NCBI RefSeq assembly: GCF_024168485.1
Contig: NZ_JALJVY010000015.1
Span: forward strand, 1-64,000
Direction: 5' to 3'
DNA from: Sphingobium sp. OAS761
GTDB taxonomy: Bacteria; Pseudomonadota; Alphaproteobacteria; Sphingomonadales; Sphingomonadaceae
Length of the DNA stretch: 64,000 nt
Shown piece by piece: positions 32,971 through 41,830 of the stretch. Below the pieces are notes generated by a model. That model worked only from the letters and a program-made list of their open reading frames with translations, was not told the DNA's origin and did no database searches. Each line of letters opens with the position of its first letter. The stretch's first letter is position 1. A program made the position numbers and the translations under genes.

Positions 32971-33174
32971 GTGATTACAGCGAAATACATCCCATGGGAG
33001 CCTGTCGGGATGATGCCCGACGATCGAAAGGACGGTCGCCTTATGCTGCTATGGGAAGGCGATCGTCCTGTCATCGGCCGGTGGGATGACAGGCGCACGG
33101 CCTGGGAAGATCCGGAAGGCATGCACCTTTTCGAAGACATCTCCTATTGGGTGGATATCAATTCACCGGAATGA
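32971..33174 (+). CDS. Small hypothetical protein, 67 aa
   Basis: A GTG start at 32971 has GAGGAAG six bases upstream; an in-frame GTG at 32956 has none. The product (ITAKYIPWEPVGMMPDDRKDGRLMLLWEG...RWDDRRTAWEDPEGMHLFEDISYWVDINSPE) is rich in Trp and acidic residues. The pattern of a beta-rich fragment reporting a value and ending WVDI resembles small DUF551-like phage or plasmid proteins. No function can be given. The following 113 bases are AT-rich and contain no gene. Confidence 0.6.
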   Translation: MITAKYIPWEPVGMMPDDRKDGRLMLLWEGDRPVIGRWDDRRTAWEDPEGMHLFEDISYWVDINSPE

Positions 33175-33287
33175 CCAGCGGGGGGATTTGCATAACACAT
33201 TGATAAACAACGATAAAGTATGATAATGTACGTTATGTTAAACGGATAACACTGGCGCAACCGCGCCGGATCCGGGCGAGATGTGCG

Positions 33288-36200
33288 CTACCTCTCTAGG
33301 CGCACCCGGAGACGTCGTGCACGTTCTTGGAACGCACCTTCGCCGCCCTCCAGAATATCGCATACGGCTTTGCGGATTTCCGCATTCTCAAGCCCGCCCG
33401 ATCGATAGGTGATCGGCGGCAGTTTGCCATGGGGATGCGGACCAGATTCCGCGATGATGATTTGGTCCGCGTCGGTGTTGATGACGAGATTGGCATTGTG
33501 GGTAACCATGATCACCTGACGGTGCGCTTTGGCTTCGATGAATAGATATACCAGTTCATCGAACACTGACTTTGGATCGAGATTCTCTTCGGGTTGATCG
33601 ATTACCAACGGACGGTTGTCGCTGTCGTCGAGCGCCAGATACAGGAGTAGGAGGACGATCCCGCGCGTGCCCGGTGACAGCTTCCGGATGTCGACGCCGT
33701 CATAGTCGATCCCGTAACGGATCGCGATGTGGTCCGTGCTGAACAGCCATTGCGCAAAGCGCTTGGACCATGCGCGAAATTCGGTTTGCTCGGTGTGTGC
33801 GACCGGCGAGTGATCAAGCAGCTCCTTCTGATAAAGCCGCCGGAACTCTGCCATCGCTGCGCGGACGGCTGCGGCATCGCCTGTCTCCCAGGCCGTCTTC
33901 AAGACCTCATTGGCCTTCTCCAACAAGGTGCCCTTGCCGCGGAACGCTCCAGCCTTGCGAAGATCGATCAGCCCGTCTTCAGCTTCCGTCGCCCATTGCT
34001 CGACATTCGCCGTCCGCGCTACAGAGAAGGACAGCTTCTTCAATGTTCCCGAGGCCGCTGATAGCCGCGCCATCAGCGGCGCATACAGGGCCTCCAGGAC
34101 CGATTGTTCGGCAACGAGCGCATCGAACGCCCGGCCATAGGCTTCTTCGCGCTCGACCTGCAGAGCCTTGGCCCGATCCTTAGCGCCCTGGGCGTCCTTC
34201 AGCTTTTCAGTCAGCGTCTGCAGCGCCGCGTTCTCGGTCGCGATGTTCCCGGACAGGGCAGTGTAGCGCCGCTGGATGTCCTTGTCCGCGCTGACCAGCT
34301 TTTCGAGGCGCGACATCTCGGCGTCCAGCATCGCTTGCGAGAGCGTGGTCAGATCTGCGTCGTCGCCAAAATAGGGTGTATTGGGATCGCCGGGTACGGG
34401 AGGGACGCCCTTCAGCTCGGCGATCTTGCCGTCCGCCCATTTGACGTAGGCGGCGAGGTCGTCGTCCACCGAACCTTTATAGTCGAGCAGGAAAGCGGCC
34501 CATTGCTCGTCCGACATGCCGCTGTTCGAATGCCGGGCTTGGGCCTGCCTTAGCGTCTCCGGCGCCTGGTTGCGACGCTGATCTTTCACCTCGTCTTGAA
34601 GCGCGAGGAAGGTCTGGCGCTGCCCAGTGAACCGCCTAAGCTTGGCGCGCAGTGTGTTCGCGGCGCCAGCCAATTCGGTATGGCGCTCGGCGCGCTTTTC
34701 GCTGCCGGCCGACACCAGTCTCGCACGGTCGGCGGTGTAGGCCTCAACCAGCTTCTTCTTCTGCGCGGCCTGCGATTCGTAGATCGCTGCCATCTTCTCC
34801 TTTTCGAGCTCGGTGCTGATCCGGTCGGAGATTTGCGCCACCGCTTCGGCTTCGCGCTCGCGCGCCAGCCGATGGCGCGTCGCGCGGTGTTCCAGCAGTT
34901 CCTCGAAATCAAGCGCGCCGTCGCGCTCATGATCGGGATGGGCCTCGAAAATGACCCGCTCGATCTCATGCAGGAGACCATCAGTCAGACCGCTCGACGA
35001 GCACAGCTCCTCGACAAACTGTTGGGACAGGTATCGCACGCGCTCATAGGCAAACGGCCCGTTCGCATCGGACCCGTCGAGCGATCGAACGACCGGCTCT
35101 CCCGCGGCCCAGGCCACCTTGACCTGGCCGTTACCAAGCAGCGGTCGCGCGCGCACCAGAAACGAAGGGTTCGCCCACTCGTTCGCGTTCCATGCCTCGT
35201 CCGTGATGGAATCGCATCCGGCGGCGATCATGTCGGCAAGCGCCGTCTTGCCCGAGCCCCGCGCGCCGATGATCGCAACGAGCCCCGGGTTCAGCGGAAT
35301 GACCGGCGTGGTGGCCCATTCGGCGTTCAGAATCTCGACCTGCGAAATCACCTGAGACGGCGTGGCGGACGCTGGCGGCTCCGAACCGACATGGGCGCGG
35401 CCCTTCGGATCGATGCAGGCCTGGCGCAGCGCGTCGAACTCAAGCCCGCCCTTGATCCAGGAAAAGCGATCGCCGAACGGGCTGGCGACATCCTCTAGCT
35501 TGTGGGCGTCACTACCGTGCAGGCAAGGTTTGAGCCCGCCATAGAGCGAGCGAACCTCATCAGCGGAGAGCTGGCGCAGCCCAAGCCAGAATTCCCGCTG
35601 GGCTTCGCTGCTCGCGAAAATGACATGCGCGAAACTCTCGATTTCCCGCCTGATGGTCTGGTCTGCCGCCTCACGGACACCCGACGTACCGTCATTCGCC
35701 CCGCCAGCCACGGCGATGAGGATATTCTTCTTCGCCCAGCTGCTTTCGCCAAACACCTCGCGAAGCTTTTGGAAGTTCACCTTGAATTGGTTGGCGCCAT
35801 AGGAAAGCGCGGTGCGATCGTCGGTGATCTTAGGATCGGCCGCCTTACCGAGACGAATGAGATCGGCCCGCGTGCAGTCGAATCGGTCTTGCATGACGTT
35901 GAATTGCAGCCGCGACAGCAGCCGTTGCAGCTCTTCCAAATGCTTGGGATCTTCGGGACTGACGAATAGGTGAAGATTGACGAAGCCGCCCTTTGCTGTC
36001 GCGACATCAAGCCGCAACTCGACATTAGGGAAGATCAGCTTCGCGGCAGGCAGCCGCCCTGCTGCCTTATGGCGCAGGACCTCCTCATAGGTGTCAGTCA
36101 CATAATAGTCTGTCACCGCGATCGCCTCGATCGCTGGCGTCGCCTTCTCAACCGCGGTGAGATAATCCTCCCATGCCGTTGGCCCGGTGAACTGGTTGTT

Positions 36201-36305
36201 CATCGCCGTGCCTGGCGCGTGGATGTGGGGCTCCCAGCGCCGCCATTCCGATCCTCGGTTCAATTCCTTTGCAGAAGCCAATCCTACCTCCCCGACCGCG
36301 CCCAA
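33288..36305 (-). CDS. PHP-domain plus SMC-like ATPase (TrlF-like), putative defence protein
   Basis: Encodes 1005 residues. The N-terminal 300 residues form a PHP phosphoesterase domain: H27-x-H29 in EPHIHAPGT, Asp in AVTDYYVTD (about 66), Glu in FPNVELRL (about 96), and HGSDAH (263-268), all metal ligands. An ATPase follows: Walker A AIIGARGSGKTALAD (344-358), a long coiled coil (about 480-790), ABC signature LSPGTRGI, Walker B RPLVIDQPEENLDP (about 905-918) and the H-loop VTHNAN. This is the TrlF-like architecture related to RloC and other ATP-driven nucleases. It is probably nucleic-acid-targeting defence, which is inference. It is divergent from the 36379 operon across 73 bases. Confidence 0.8.
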   Translation of the reverse strand: MGAVGEVGLASAKELNRGSEWRRWEPHIHAPGTAMNNQFTGPTAWEDYLTAVEKATPAIEAIAVTDYYVTDTYEEVLRHKAAGRLPAAKLIFPNVELRLDVATAKGGFVNLHLFVSPEDPKHLEELQRLLSRLQFNVMQDRFDCTRADLIRLGKAADPKITDDRTALSYGANQFKVNFQKLREVFGESSWAKKNILIAVAGGANDGTSGVREAADQTIRREIESFAHVIFASSEAQREFWLGLRQLSADEVRSLYGGLKPCLHGSDAHKLEDVASPFGDRFSWIKGGLEFDALRQACIDPKGRAHVGSEPPASATPSQVISQVEILNAEWATTPVIPLNPGLVAIIGARGSGKTALADMIAAGCDSITDEAWNANEWANPSFLVRARPLLGNGQVKVAWAAGEPVVRSLDGSDANGPFAYERVRYLSQQFVEELCSSSGLTDGLLHEIERVIFEAHPDHERDGALDFEELLEHRATRHRLAREREAEAVAQISDRISTELEKEKMAAIYESQAAQKKKLVEAYTADRARLVSAGSEKRAERHTELAGAANTLRAKLRRFTGQRQTFLALQDEVKDQRRNQAPETLRQAQARHSNSGMSDEQWAAFLLDYKGSVDDDLAAYVKWADGKIAELKGVPPVPGDPNTPYFGDDADLTTLSQAMLDAEMSRLEKLVSADKDIQRRYTALSGNIATENAALQTLTEKLKDAQGAKDRAKALQVEREEAYGRAFDALVAEQSVLEALYAPLMARLSAASGTLKKLSFSVARTANVEQWATEAEDGLIDLRKAGAFRGKGTLLEKANEVLKTAWETGDAAAVRAAMAEFRRLYQKELLDHSPVAHTEQTEFRAWSKRFAQWLFSTDHIAIRYGIDYDGVDIRKLSPGTRGIVLLLLYLALDDSDNRPLVIDQPEENLDPKSVFDELVYLFIEAKAHRQVIMVTHNANLVINTDADQIIIAESGPHPHGKLPPITYRSGGLENAEIRKAVCDILEGGEGAFQERARRLRVRLER

Positions 36306-36378
36306 GCGCGCCCCGTCGCAAGCGCCGTTGACACTACTCTATAACCGGCCATATTTGCCCGGTAAAGGAGGGCCGCTC

Positions 36379-36933
36379 ATGTTCGCCTACAATCCTGAGA
36401 AATTCGCCTCGCTCCATGCCTCCGACTTGGGCCAGCGCATCTGGGCGTTTTTGACGCGACCCGACGTCGTCGCTCGGTTGGAAACGGCCTCTGAACTGAG
36501 CAAGCCGGCGGTCGAGGGGATCGAGGAACAGCTGCTCGAGGAGTTTCGTGAGGAAATCCTCGCCGATCGTGTCAAGCAGATGGTGGGCCATATGGTCCGC
36601 CAGATTCTCGAACAGCGCAATTGGGTGCTCGATCAGACCGACGTCAAGGTTCAATCGGTGCCGTTCAGCAAAGCCGCGCGCTACCGGCGGGCAGACTGGA
36701 TCACCTTTCACGCCTTTCGCAACACCAGCGACCCGCGCGACGTGGCCCTGACGGATCGCCGTCAGAACCCGTCTTTGCCCGCCGACGCGCGATGGTCCTA
36801 TTACGCGACCTTCGCCAGCCCCCTGAAGGCCGCCGTGGCGTTCGGGATCCGGGACATCCGGCAACTGCGCCAGCACGTCCATGTTCATGGCTATCAGCGT
36901 GTGCGTGTCGAGCGGATGCTTCGGCGCGCCTGA
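36379..36933 (+). CDS. Hypothetical protein, first gene of putative defence operon
   Basis: Encodes 184 residues from ATG 36379 with a strong AAAGGAGG box seven bases upstream. The N-terminal half is helical (FASLHASDLGQRIWAFLTRPDVVARLETASELSKPAV in parts) and the second half has an RNA- or nucleotide-binding look (ADWITFHAFRNTSDPRDVAL, then the conserved-looking WSYYATFASPLKAAVAFG). I do not recognise a family. It heads a tight four-gene operon (gaps 5, 24 and 3 bases) with a Lit-like protease, a GIY-YIG protein and a HEPN-like protein. Confidence 0.75.
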   Translation: MFAYNPEKFASLHASDLGQRIWAFLTRPDVVARLETASELSKPAVEGIEEQLLEEFREEILADRVKQMVGHMVRQILEQRNWVLDQTDVKVQSVPFSKAARYRRADWITFHAFRNTSDPRDVALTDRRQNPSLPADARWSYYATFASPLKAAVAFGIRDIRQLRQHVHVHGYQRVRVERMLRRA

Positions 36934-36938
36934 AACGC

Positions 36939-37919
36939 ATGAAGACCGGGACTTCTATGAGTCTGCGTCCTGCGGCTCACCAACAGCGAGTATCTATGGC
37001 TACGGAGCTGTCCAATCAGACGATCGTACTGAACCTGTTGCGTGGGGCGGTCCCCGAAAGGGCCGATTATCTGTGCAAGATCTGGGTCGATCATGGACAT
37101 GACGTGGAGGTCGCCTCCAGCGCAACGGGCACGACGATGAACTCCACGAACCGGCGCATCAAATTCGATACAAAGACGATCGATCTCTTCTGGCTCATGG
37201 GCTTCGCAGTCTGGCGCGCGATCGAGCTGTATGGGCCTGCAGTCGCGCTAGCTCAGCGCACGGGCATGTCGATCGACAAAATCCTGGAGGATGACGAAGA
37301 ACGACCCCAACTCGAACTCGACTACAAGCAGCGCATCGCTGCGACCAAGGCATTGCTTGGGGCGGCAGCGACCGACGGTATCACCTGGCCGAGCGATATA
37401 CCCAAGCCGACCGATGACCGTGACAGCCTGAAAGACGACCAAGAGAAATCCGCGTTCGATCTCGTTTGCCTCGCGCTCGCCTTTGCGCTTCTTCATGAGC
37501 TTCGGCACGTCATGTTCCGGAAAGCCGGCGACGCGCCTGAAGAAGGCTATGAGGAGGAGATGGCGTGCGACACCTGGGCGCGCACTACCATGACCAGCAC
37601 TCTTGCCGAATATGCCCGGGATCAGGGGCACAAATTCGCCGAGGTCGAACAAAAGCGGGCAAGCGGAATCGCGCTGGCTGCTATAGTCGTCCATGCAATG
37701 ACATCGCCCATGGTGCGGTGGGGGACCGATGAATATCCCCCGATCGCCGATCGGCTGACCGCTATGATCGCGGGGTACAGCCTCCCGAGCAACTCCAACT
37801 TCTGGTTCTTCACGGCTTGCCTCCTGGTGGCACTCATGCGTCAGGAGCGGCGACCGCTCGACCTCTCCCCAGCGTCGTACAAGGAACTGGTCGAGACACT
37901 TCTCGGCCTCGTTACCTGA
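36939..37919 (+). CDS. Lit-like HExxH metalloprotease (putative abortive infection)
   Basis: Encodes about 326 residues if started at 36939; ATGs at 36957 and 36996 are alternatives and none has a clear ribosome binding site. It contains a zinc-site motif LLHELRHVMF (H186-E187-x-x-H190) and a downstream EEEMACDTWA with an Asp/Glu in the third-ligand position. The layout, a charged N-terminal part, a helical core before HExxH and a trailing helix AIVVHAMTSP, resembles phage exclusion protein Lit (peptidase U49), which cleaves elongation factor Tu on infection. Assignment to Lit is by motif and context only; other zincins are possible. Confidence 0.6.
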   Translation: MKTGTSMSLRPAAHQQRVSMATELSNQTIVLNLLRGAVPERADYLCKIWVDHGHDVEVASSATGTTMNSTNRRIKFDTKTIDLFWLMGFAVWRAIELYGPAVALAQRTGMSIDKILEDDEERPQLELDYKQRIAATKALLGAAATDGITWPSDIPKPTDDRDSLKDDQEKSAFDLVCLALAFALLHELRHVMFRKAGDAPEEGYEEEMACDTWARTTMTSTLAEYARDQGHKFAEVEQKRASGIALAAIVVHAMTSPMVRWGTDEYPPIADRLTAMIAGYSLPSNSNFWFFTACLLVALMRQERRPLDLSPASYKELVETLLGLVT

Positions 37920-37943
37920 CGATCCGGACGGGAGACGCGCGCG

Positions 37944-38447
37944 ATGCCGGTCTATTTCATCGGTGAAGAAGATAGTGGCTTTTGCCGGATCAAGATCGGC
38001 GTCGCCAAGGACATCGAGAAGCGCCGCGGCAACCTTCAGACCGGCAACCCATCCGCGCTTCGACTCCTCGGATGGATCAACAGCGACGCGACTTTCGAGC
38101 TGGAACGATGCCTCCATCGCCATTTCGAAGCGATGCGGGTCCGGGGGGAATGGTTCGCGATCGAGCCAGCCGACATCCTGCCGATCCTCATGCGTGCCAC
38201 CAGCGACGGGTTCGTCGCGAAGAACGCCGACGCATTTCAGATCGTGGGCTACGATCGTGACGCCGTGCCGGAATATCTCGGCGTCTGGGAATGGGGCGAC
38301 CTCGAAATTGACGAATGTTGCCCCTTTTGCGGATGCCTGTGCGGCCTGGCCTTTCAGGAGGCCTCGCAGATGTACCACTGCATCAGCTGCGATGCGCTCA
38401 CCGACTTTTCCGAGCTGAGCCGGCCCGACGACGAACCGGAGGACTGA
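37944..38447 (+). CDS. GIY-YIG nuclease family protein (T5orf172/MUG113-like)
   Basis: Encodes 167 residues. The N-terminal domain (VYFIGEEDSGFCRIKIGVAKDIEKRRGNLQTGNP, then LHRHFEAMRVRGEWFAI) matches the T5orf172-like GIY-YIG fold, with the conserved KIG, Arg and GEWF elements. The C-terminal tail (DECCPFCGCLCGLAF...MYHCISCDALTDF) contains a zinc ribbon-like set of Cys pairs. Probably a DNA- or RNA-acting nuclease. It is the third gene of the operon, 24 bases after the Lit-like gene and 3 bases before the HEPN-like gene. Confidence 0.78.
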   Translation: MPVYFIGEEDSGFCRIKIGVAKDIEKRRGNLQTGNPSALRLLGWINSDATFELERCLHRHFEAMRVRGEWFAIEPADILPILMRATSDGFVAKNADAFQIVGYDRDAVPEYLGVWEWGDLEIDECCPFCGCLCGLAFQEASQMYHCISCDALTDFSELSRPDDEPED

Positions 38448-38450
38448 TCT

Positions 38451-38969
38451 ATGGAGGAACGGGCAAAGAGCGCGAGTGAGGCATGGCTGGAGGCGAGAGC
38501 CCCCGGGTTTCAGGATTTGCCCGACGAAGATCGCCGCGCGATTTTCGACTTCGCCTTTCTCTGGAGCCTATTCGAGGCCGAGATTATGGAGGCGAACGCT
38601 CGCGCCGACCGGATCACAGAGAAGGTCGATGCCTGGGCGGCCGGCGACATCATGGGCGCCGACCTATATGACGCGGAGCTGGCCTATTTCCGCGATCGCT
38701 ACTTTGCGGACGACGAGCTCACCTATCACTATCCCTTTCTGAACCTACGCAAATCGGACCACTCCGATCTTGTCGAAGCCGTGATCCGGGGCGCGAACAA
38801 CGATCCCCGCGACCGGATACTGGCTCTGCTGATGATCGTCTGGCGCCTGCGCAACAATCTCTTTCACGGCGCAAAATGGGCGTACCAGATCAAGGGTCAG
38901 CGCGAGAACTTCACGCAGGCGAATGCAGTTCTCATGCGGGTGCTAGAGCGGCATGGCCAATTGGCATGA
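38451..38969 (+). CDS. HEPN-like protein with R-x4-H motif
   Basis: Encodes 172 mostly helical residues. Near the C-terminus IVWRLRNNLFHGAKWAY carries R134-N135-x3-H139, the R-x4-6-H catalytic motif of HEPN ribonucleases, followed by a helix. HEPN proteins are common effectors of toxin-antitoxin and abortive-infection systems. It is the last gene of the four-gene operon. The motif is clear; classification of the whole protein is less so. 64 bases separate it from the convergent LPD7 gene. Confidence 0.68.
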   Translation: MEERAKSASEAWLEARAPGFQDLPDEDRRAIFDFAFLWSLFEAEIMEANARADRITEKVDAWAAGDIMGADLYDAELAYFRDRYFADDELTYHYPFLNLRKSDHSDLVEAVIRGANNDPRDRILALLMIVWRLRNNLFHGAKWAYQIKGQRENFTQANAVLMRVLERHGQLA

Positions 38970-39033
38970 AGCTGATACTATAAGGTTTTTGTTCGCGTGG
39001 CCATCCCGCCTTCGGCGCGAAATCTTTGGCTGA

Positions 39034-39903
39034 TTATCGGTTGCGCGCTCGCTGTGGCGGAGTTTTTGCCTTAGTGGCATGTTCTCGTCCGCCAGTGCGC
39101 TGTCTGTCGTTCGCTTGTCGAACGAGCGCCGGTCGAATTTCCCGGCCAGCACTGAGATTCTGGTCCATCTTGGCTTGAGCGACCTTCATCACGCGTCCGA
39201 TCGCCGCAGGATCATCGAAAAGGGCCGTTCGGACTACTGCCTCAATCACCCGAAGCTGGCTTTGCGCGGCCCGCTCGTCGCGCGCGCGGTCGCGCGATAG
39301 GCCGGGATGCGAGATGCCCGGTGCTGTCGTGGAGCGGTTCGGTTCGGTGGAGCGCCCCTCAAGCGCCGGTGACACGCTGTTACGGCTCGCGTCGCGGCGC
39401 ATCCGATCCAGCTCCTGGAGATCGCGTTCGGCGGGGCGATAGCCCCTCACCTCAAGGCCCTGGCGGCTCGCCTCAAGCCATGCCGCACGGCGAAAGGGCT
39501 CGGTTCCGGTCACATGGATCTGTGACCAACCGCGATGCCGCGCGATCGCGACGAGATCCTTCACGACCTCTTCGCTCTCGCTCGATGTGATCAGCCGGCG
39601 GCCCTGATCGCGGAAGGCCGGCTCCGTCGCCTGGGCGGTCGTGAAAAATGCAGGCTCGCCAGACCACCGGCTAGTCGATGAAAAATAGCGTTTGCGTAGG
39701 GCTTCAGGGACGTCGCCACTCTCGACCGAGTGGATCTTCTCGGCCTTTTTGATTGGTGATCGGGTACGATCATCAGCTGACGGGTTCGTCTTTCCGTCGT
39801 CGGGCGGAATACGCCCCGCGGCTGGCGGTGCTTTTCCTCGGTCTATGCCGATCGTGTTTTCTTTTGCCCTGGGAGTACGGCCCTTCGGCTTGTCAGCGGC
39901 CAT
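39034..39903 (-). CDS. LPD7-domain protein, last gene of the T4SS operon
   Basis: Encodes 289 residues. The first 70 are charged and disordered; residues about 80-170 match the large polyvalent protein domain LPD7 (RYFSSTSRWSGEPAFFTTAQATEPAFRDQGRRLITSSESEEVVKDLVAIARHRGWSQIHVTGTEPFRRAAWLEASRQGLEVRGYRPAERD in parts). LPD7 is often fused to relaxases. Here it is separate and its ATG overlaps the virD4 stop by 11 bases, so it travels with the coupling protein. The start 39903 (MAADKPKG) replaces a longer frame. Function probably in DNA transfer or in the recipient. Confidence 0.85.
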   Translation of the reverse strand: MAADKPKGRTPRAKENTIGIDRGKAPPAAGRIPPDDGKTNPSADDRTRSPIKKAEKIHSVESGDVPEALRKRYFSSTSRWSGEPAFFTTAQATEPAFRDQGRRLITSSESEEVVKDLVAIARHRGWSQIHVTGTEPFRRAAWLEASRQGLEVRGYRPAERDLQELDRMRRDASRNSVSPALEGRSTEPNRSTTAPGISHPGLSRDRARDERAAQSQLRVIEAVVRTALFDDPAAIGRVMKVAQAKMDQNLSAGREIRPALVRQANDRQRTGGREHATKAKTPPQRARNR

Positions 39904-41830
39904 GGGTGAATCCTTCCTCGATATGTGGCGGGGGTTCAGCCGCGCCCCGATCAATCACCGCTCTTTCGACCATGGCGGCGACGAACCGGATCGCAGCTTC
40001 CTCGTCCCCAGGCGCTGGCAACTCCGCGAGATCACCGAGCACCAACATGTCGTCGGTGATGCGGACGGCGCCCGACAGTTCGGCATCGGTCATCTCACGC
40101 ACAGGCACCTCCGTTTCGAGCGGCGCGCTTCCATCCCTTGCTGACGCCGTGGTACCGCCATGTTCTGCCATGGGGCCGTTGGAGCGCATCGCGGCTACCG
40201 CCGGGCGAGCTGGCACGACGGGCGGCGGCAGGACGCGTTTCGTGAAGAGCGACATCCGGAAATAGGCGATCTTCTTGCCGCGGACGGGTGGGACGCCGCC
40301 GCGTAAAAGCAGGAGCTCCGATTTGGGCATCTGCATCAGTTCCTGCGGAAGCAGGAGTGCGCGGCGCTGATCCGATTCCGATATGCTGCGATTGGCGAGG
40401 AGGCCGTGGATGGTCCGGCTGCGCGACTTCACGTTCATGGTGAAGGAACCCAGACGCTCCGATAGCTCGTTGGCAACCTTGAGTTCCTTGGGTGTGAAGA
40501 TGATCTCCAGCCCGCAGTTCGCGATGATCTCCTCCGTGACATCCGGCCCATAGATCGCGCGCAGTTGCGCCCTGCTCTGGACCACGGGCAAGAGTCGCAA
40601 CCCATAGCCCGCGACATAGGAAAAGCCGTTTGCGATCACCGACGCCTTCCCAAGGCGGGCGAACTCGTCAAGGAGCACCAACACCGGGACCGCGGTTGCA
40701 GGGTCGGGCAGTTCACGGGTGTTGAGATCCACCAGCTGCTGGAGGAACAGGCTATAGACCGGCGAAATCCGGTCGATATTATCGGGCGACACCCCGAGAT
40801 AGATTGAGACGCGGTGCCGACGGACATCGCGCAGGTCGAAGTCGCTGGTTGCTGTCGCGGCATCGACCATGGGATTGAGCCAGAGATTGAGCCGGGCGGT
40901 GATCGTCTGCTTAATGCCCGAAAAGGTGTTGTCGGACGCTGACGTAAAATCCTGGATCGCGGAGACACAAGGCTGGCTGAGGCGCTGTCCTGCCCTCCCC
41001 GCTTCGTCAAGGGCCTTGGGCAGGTCGTTCTTGGGATCGCCGGTGGTCAGCCAGCGGTAAATTTCACCGATGGTGAAAGGCAGGCCAGGATTGCTGGCCA
41101 CCAGCGCCCCCACGCCGACAAAGGCGGCGCGGGCAGATTCAGCCCAAAAGGGGTCGGACCGCTCCGGCGCGGGGAAGAGCATGCCGGCGATCTTCTGCAA
41201 CTCGTTGATCACATCAGTGTCATCGGCCCTGTGGATATGGGCGAGCGGATTATATCGGGCACTGCGGCCTTCTGTGTCGAGCGGGTCGAAGAGAAAGACC
41301 CGGTGTCCGGCGCGTGCGCGGAAACCCGCGCTGGCCGCCCAATTCTCCCGCTTCACGTCGAGCACGACGGTGGAATCCGGCCATGTCAGCAGATTAGGGA
41401 TGACGACGCCAACGCCTTTCCCCGCTCTCGTCGGCGCTTCGAGCAGGACATGTTCATTCCCACCGAAGATCAGGAGCCGCCCTCCCCTTCGGCCGACAAC
41501 AATGCCGGTCCTCGATCTCAAACCTTCGCGGCGGATTTCCGCCTCGCGGGCAAAGCGAGCCGTTCCATGCAGCGCCGGACCGCGGCGGAAGATCGCAATC
41601 GCGACAAGGCCGACGACGGCGAGACCGGTGAGCCCGCCCCGCCGGAGCCAGTCAATCAGGAGCGGGTCCGAACGATAATACCAGAGCCACGCCGGAAGAG
41701 CGCGGAGGTCGGTGTGCGGACCGATCTGGCCCAGGCCGAACAGCGCGATCGCGAGCGTGACCGTCGCCCAGCAGACCGCCGCCAGAAGCGCCCAACCGGC
41801 CAGACCCCAGGCGTTATGCCGCGCCAGCAT
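39893..41830 (-). CDS. virD4: VirD4/TraG-type coupling ATPase
   Basis: Encodes 645 residues from the ATG at 41830. Two N-terminal membrane helices (LAGWALLAAVCWATVTLAIALFG and GGLTGLAVVGLVAIAIF) are followed by the cytoplasmic ATPase with Walker A EAPTRAGKGVGVVIP (about 150) and Walker B VPVLVLLDEFARLG (about 380). It brings the relaxase-DNA complex to the secretion channel at the inner membrane. It starts 17 bases inside the end of virB11. A Thr/Ala-rich acidic tail lies at the C-terminus. Confidence 0.95.
   Translation of the reverse strand: MLARHNAWGLAGWALLAAVCWATVTLAIALFGLGQIGPHTDLRALPAWLWYYRSDPLLIDWLRRGGLTGLAVVGLVAIAIFRRGPALHGTARFAREAEIRREGLRSRTGIVVGRRGGRLLIFGGNEHVLLEAPTRAGKGVGVVIPNLLTWPDSTVVLDVKRENWAASAGFRARAGHRVFLFDPLDTEGRSARYNPLAHIHRADDTDVINELQKIAGMLFPAPERSDPFWAESARAAFVGVGALVASNPGLPFTIGEIYRWLTTGDPKNDLPKALDEAGRAGQRLSQPCVSAIQDFTSASDNTFSGIKQTITARLNLWLNPMVDAATATSDFDLRDVRRHRVSIYLGVSPDNIDRISPVYSLFLQQLVDLNTRELPDPATAVPVLVLLDEFARLGKASVIANGFSYVAGYGLRLLPVVQSRAQLRAIYGPDVTEEIIANCGLEIIFTPKELKVANELSERLGSFTMNVKSRSRTIHGLLANRSISESDQRRALLLPQELMQMPKSELLLLRGGVPPVRGKKIAYFRMSLFTKRVLPPPVVPARPAVAAMRSNGPMAEHGGTTASARDGSAPLETEVPVREMTDAELSGAVRITDDMLVLGDLAELPAPGDEEAAIRFVAAMVERAVIDRGAAEPPPHIEEGFTHGR

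Noticed and set aside
32805-33089. Small plus-strand frame between AbiEi and the 67-residue gene
   Set aside because: No ribosome binding site and overlaps the better supported 32971 frame.
34596-35498. Plus-strand open frame of 300 codons within the PHP-ATPase gene
   Set aside because: Antisense to Walker A and coiled-coil coding; no start signal.
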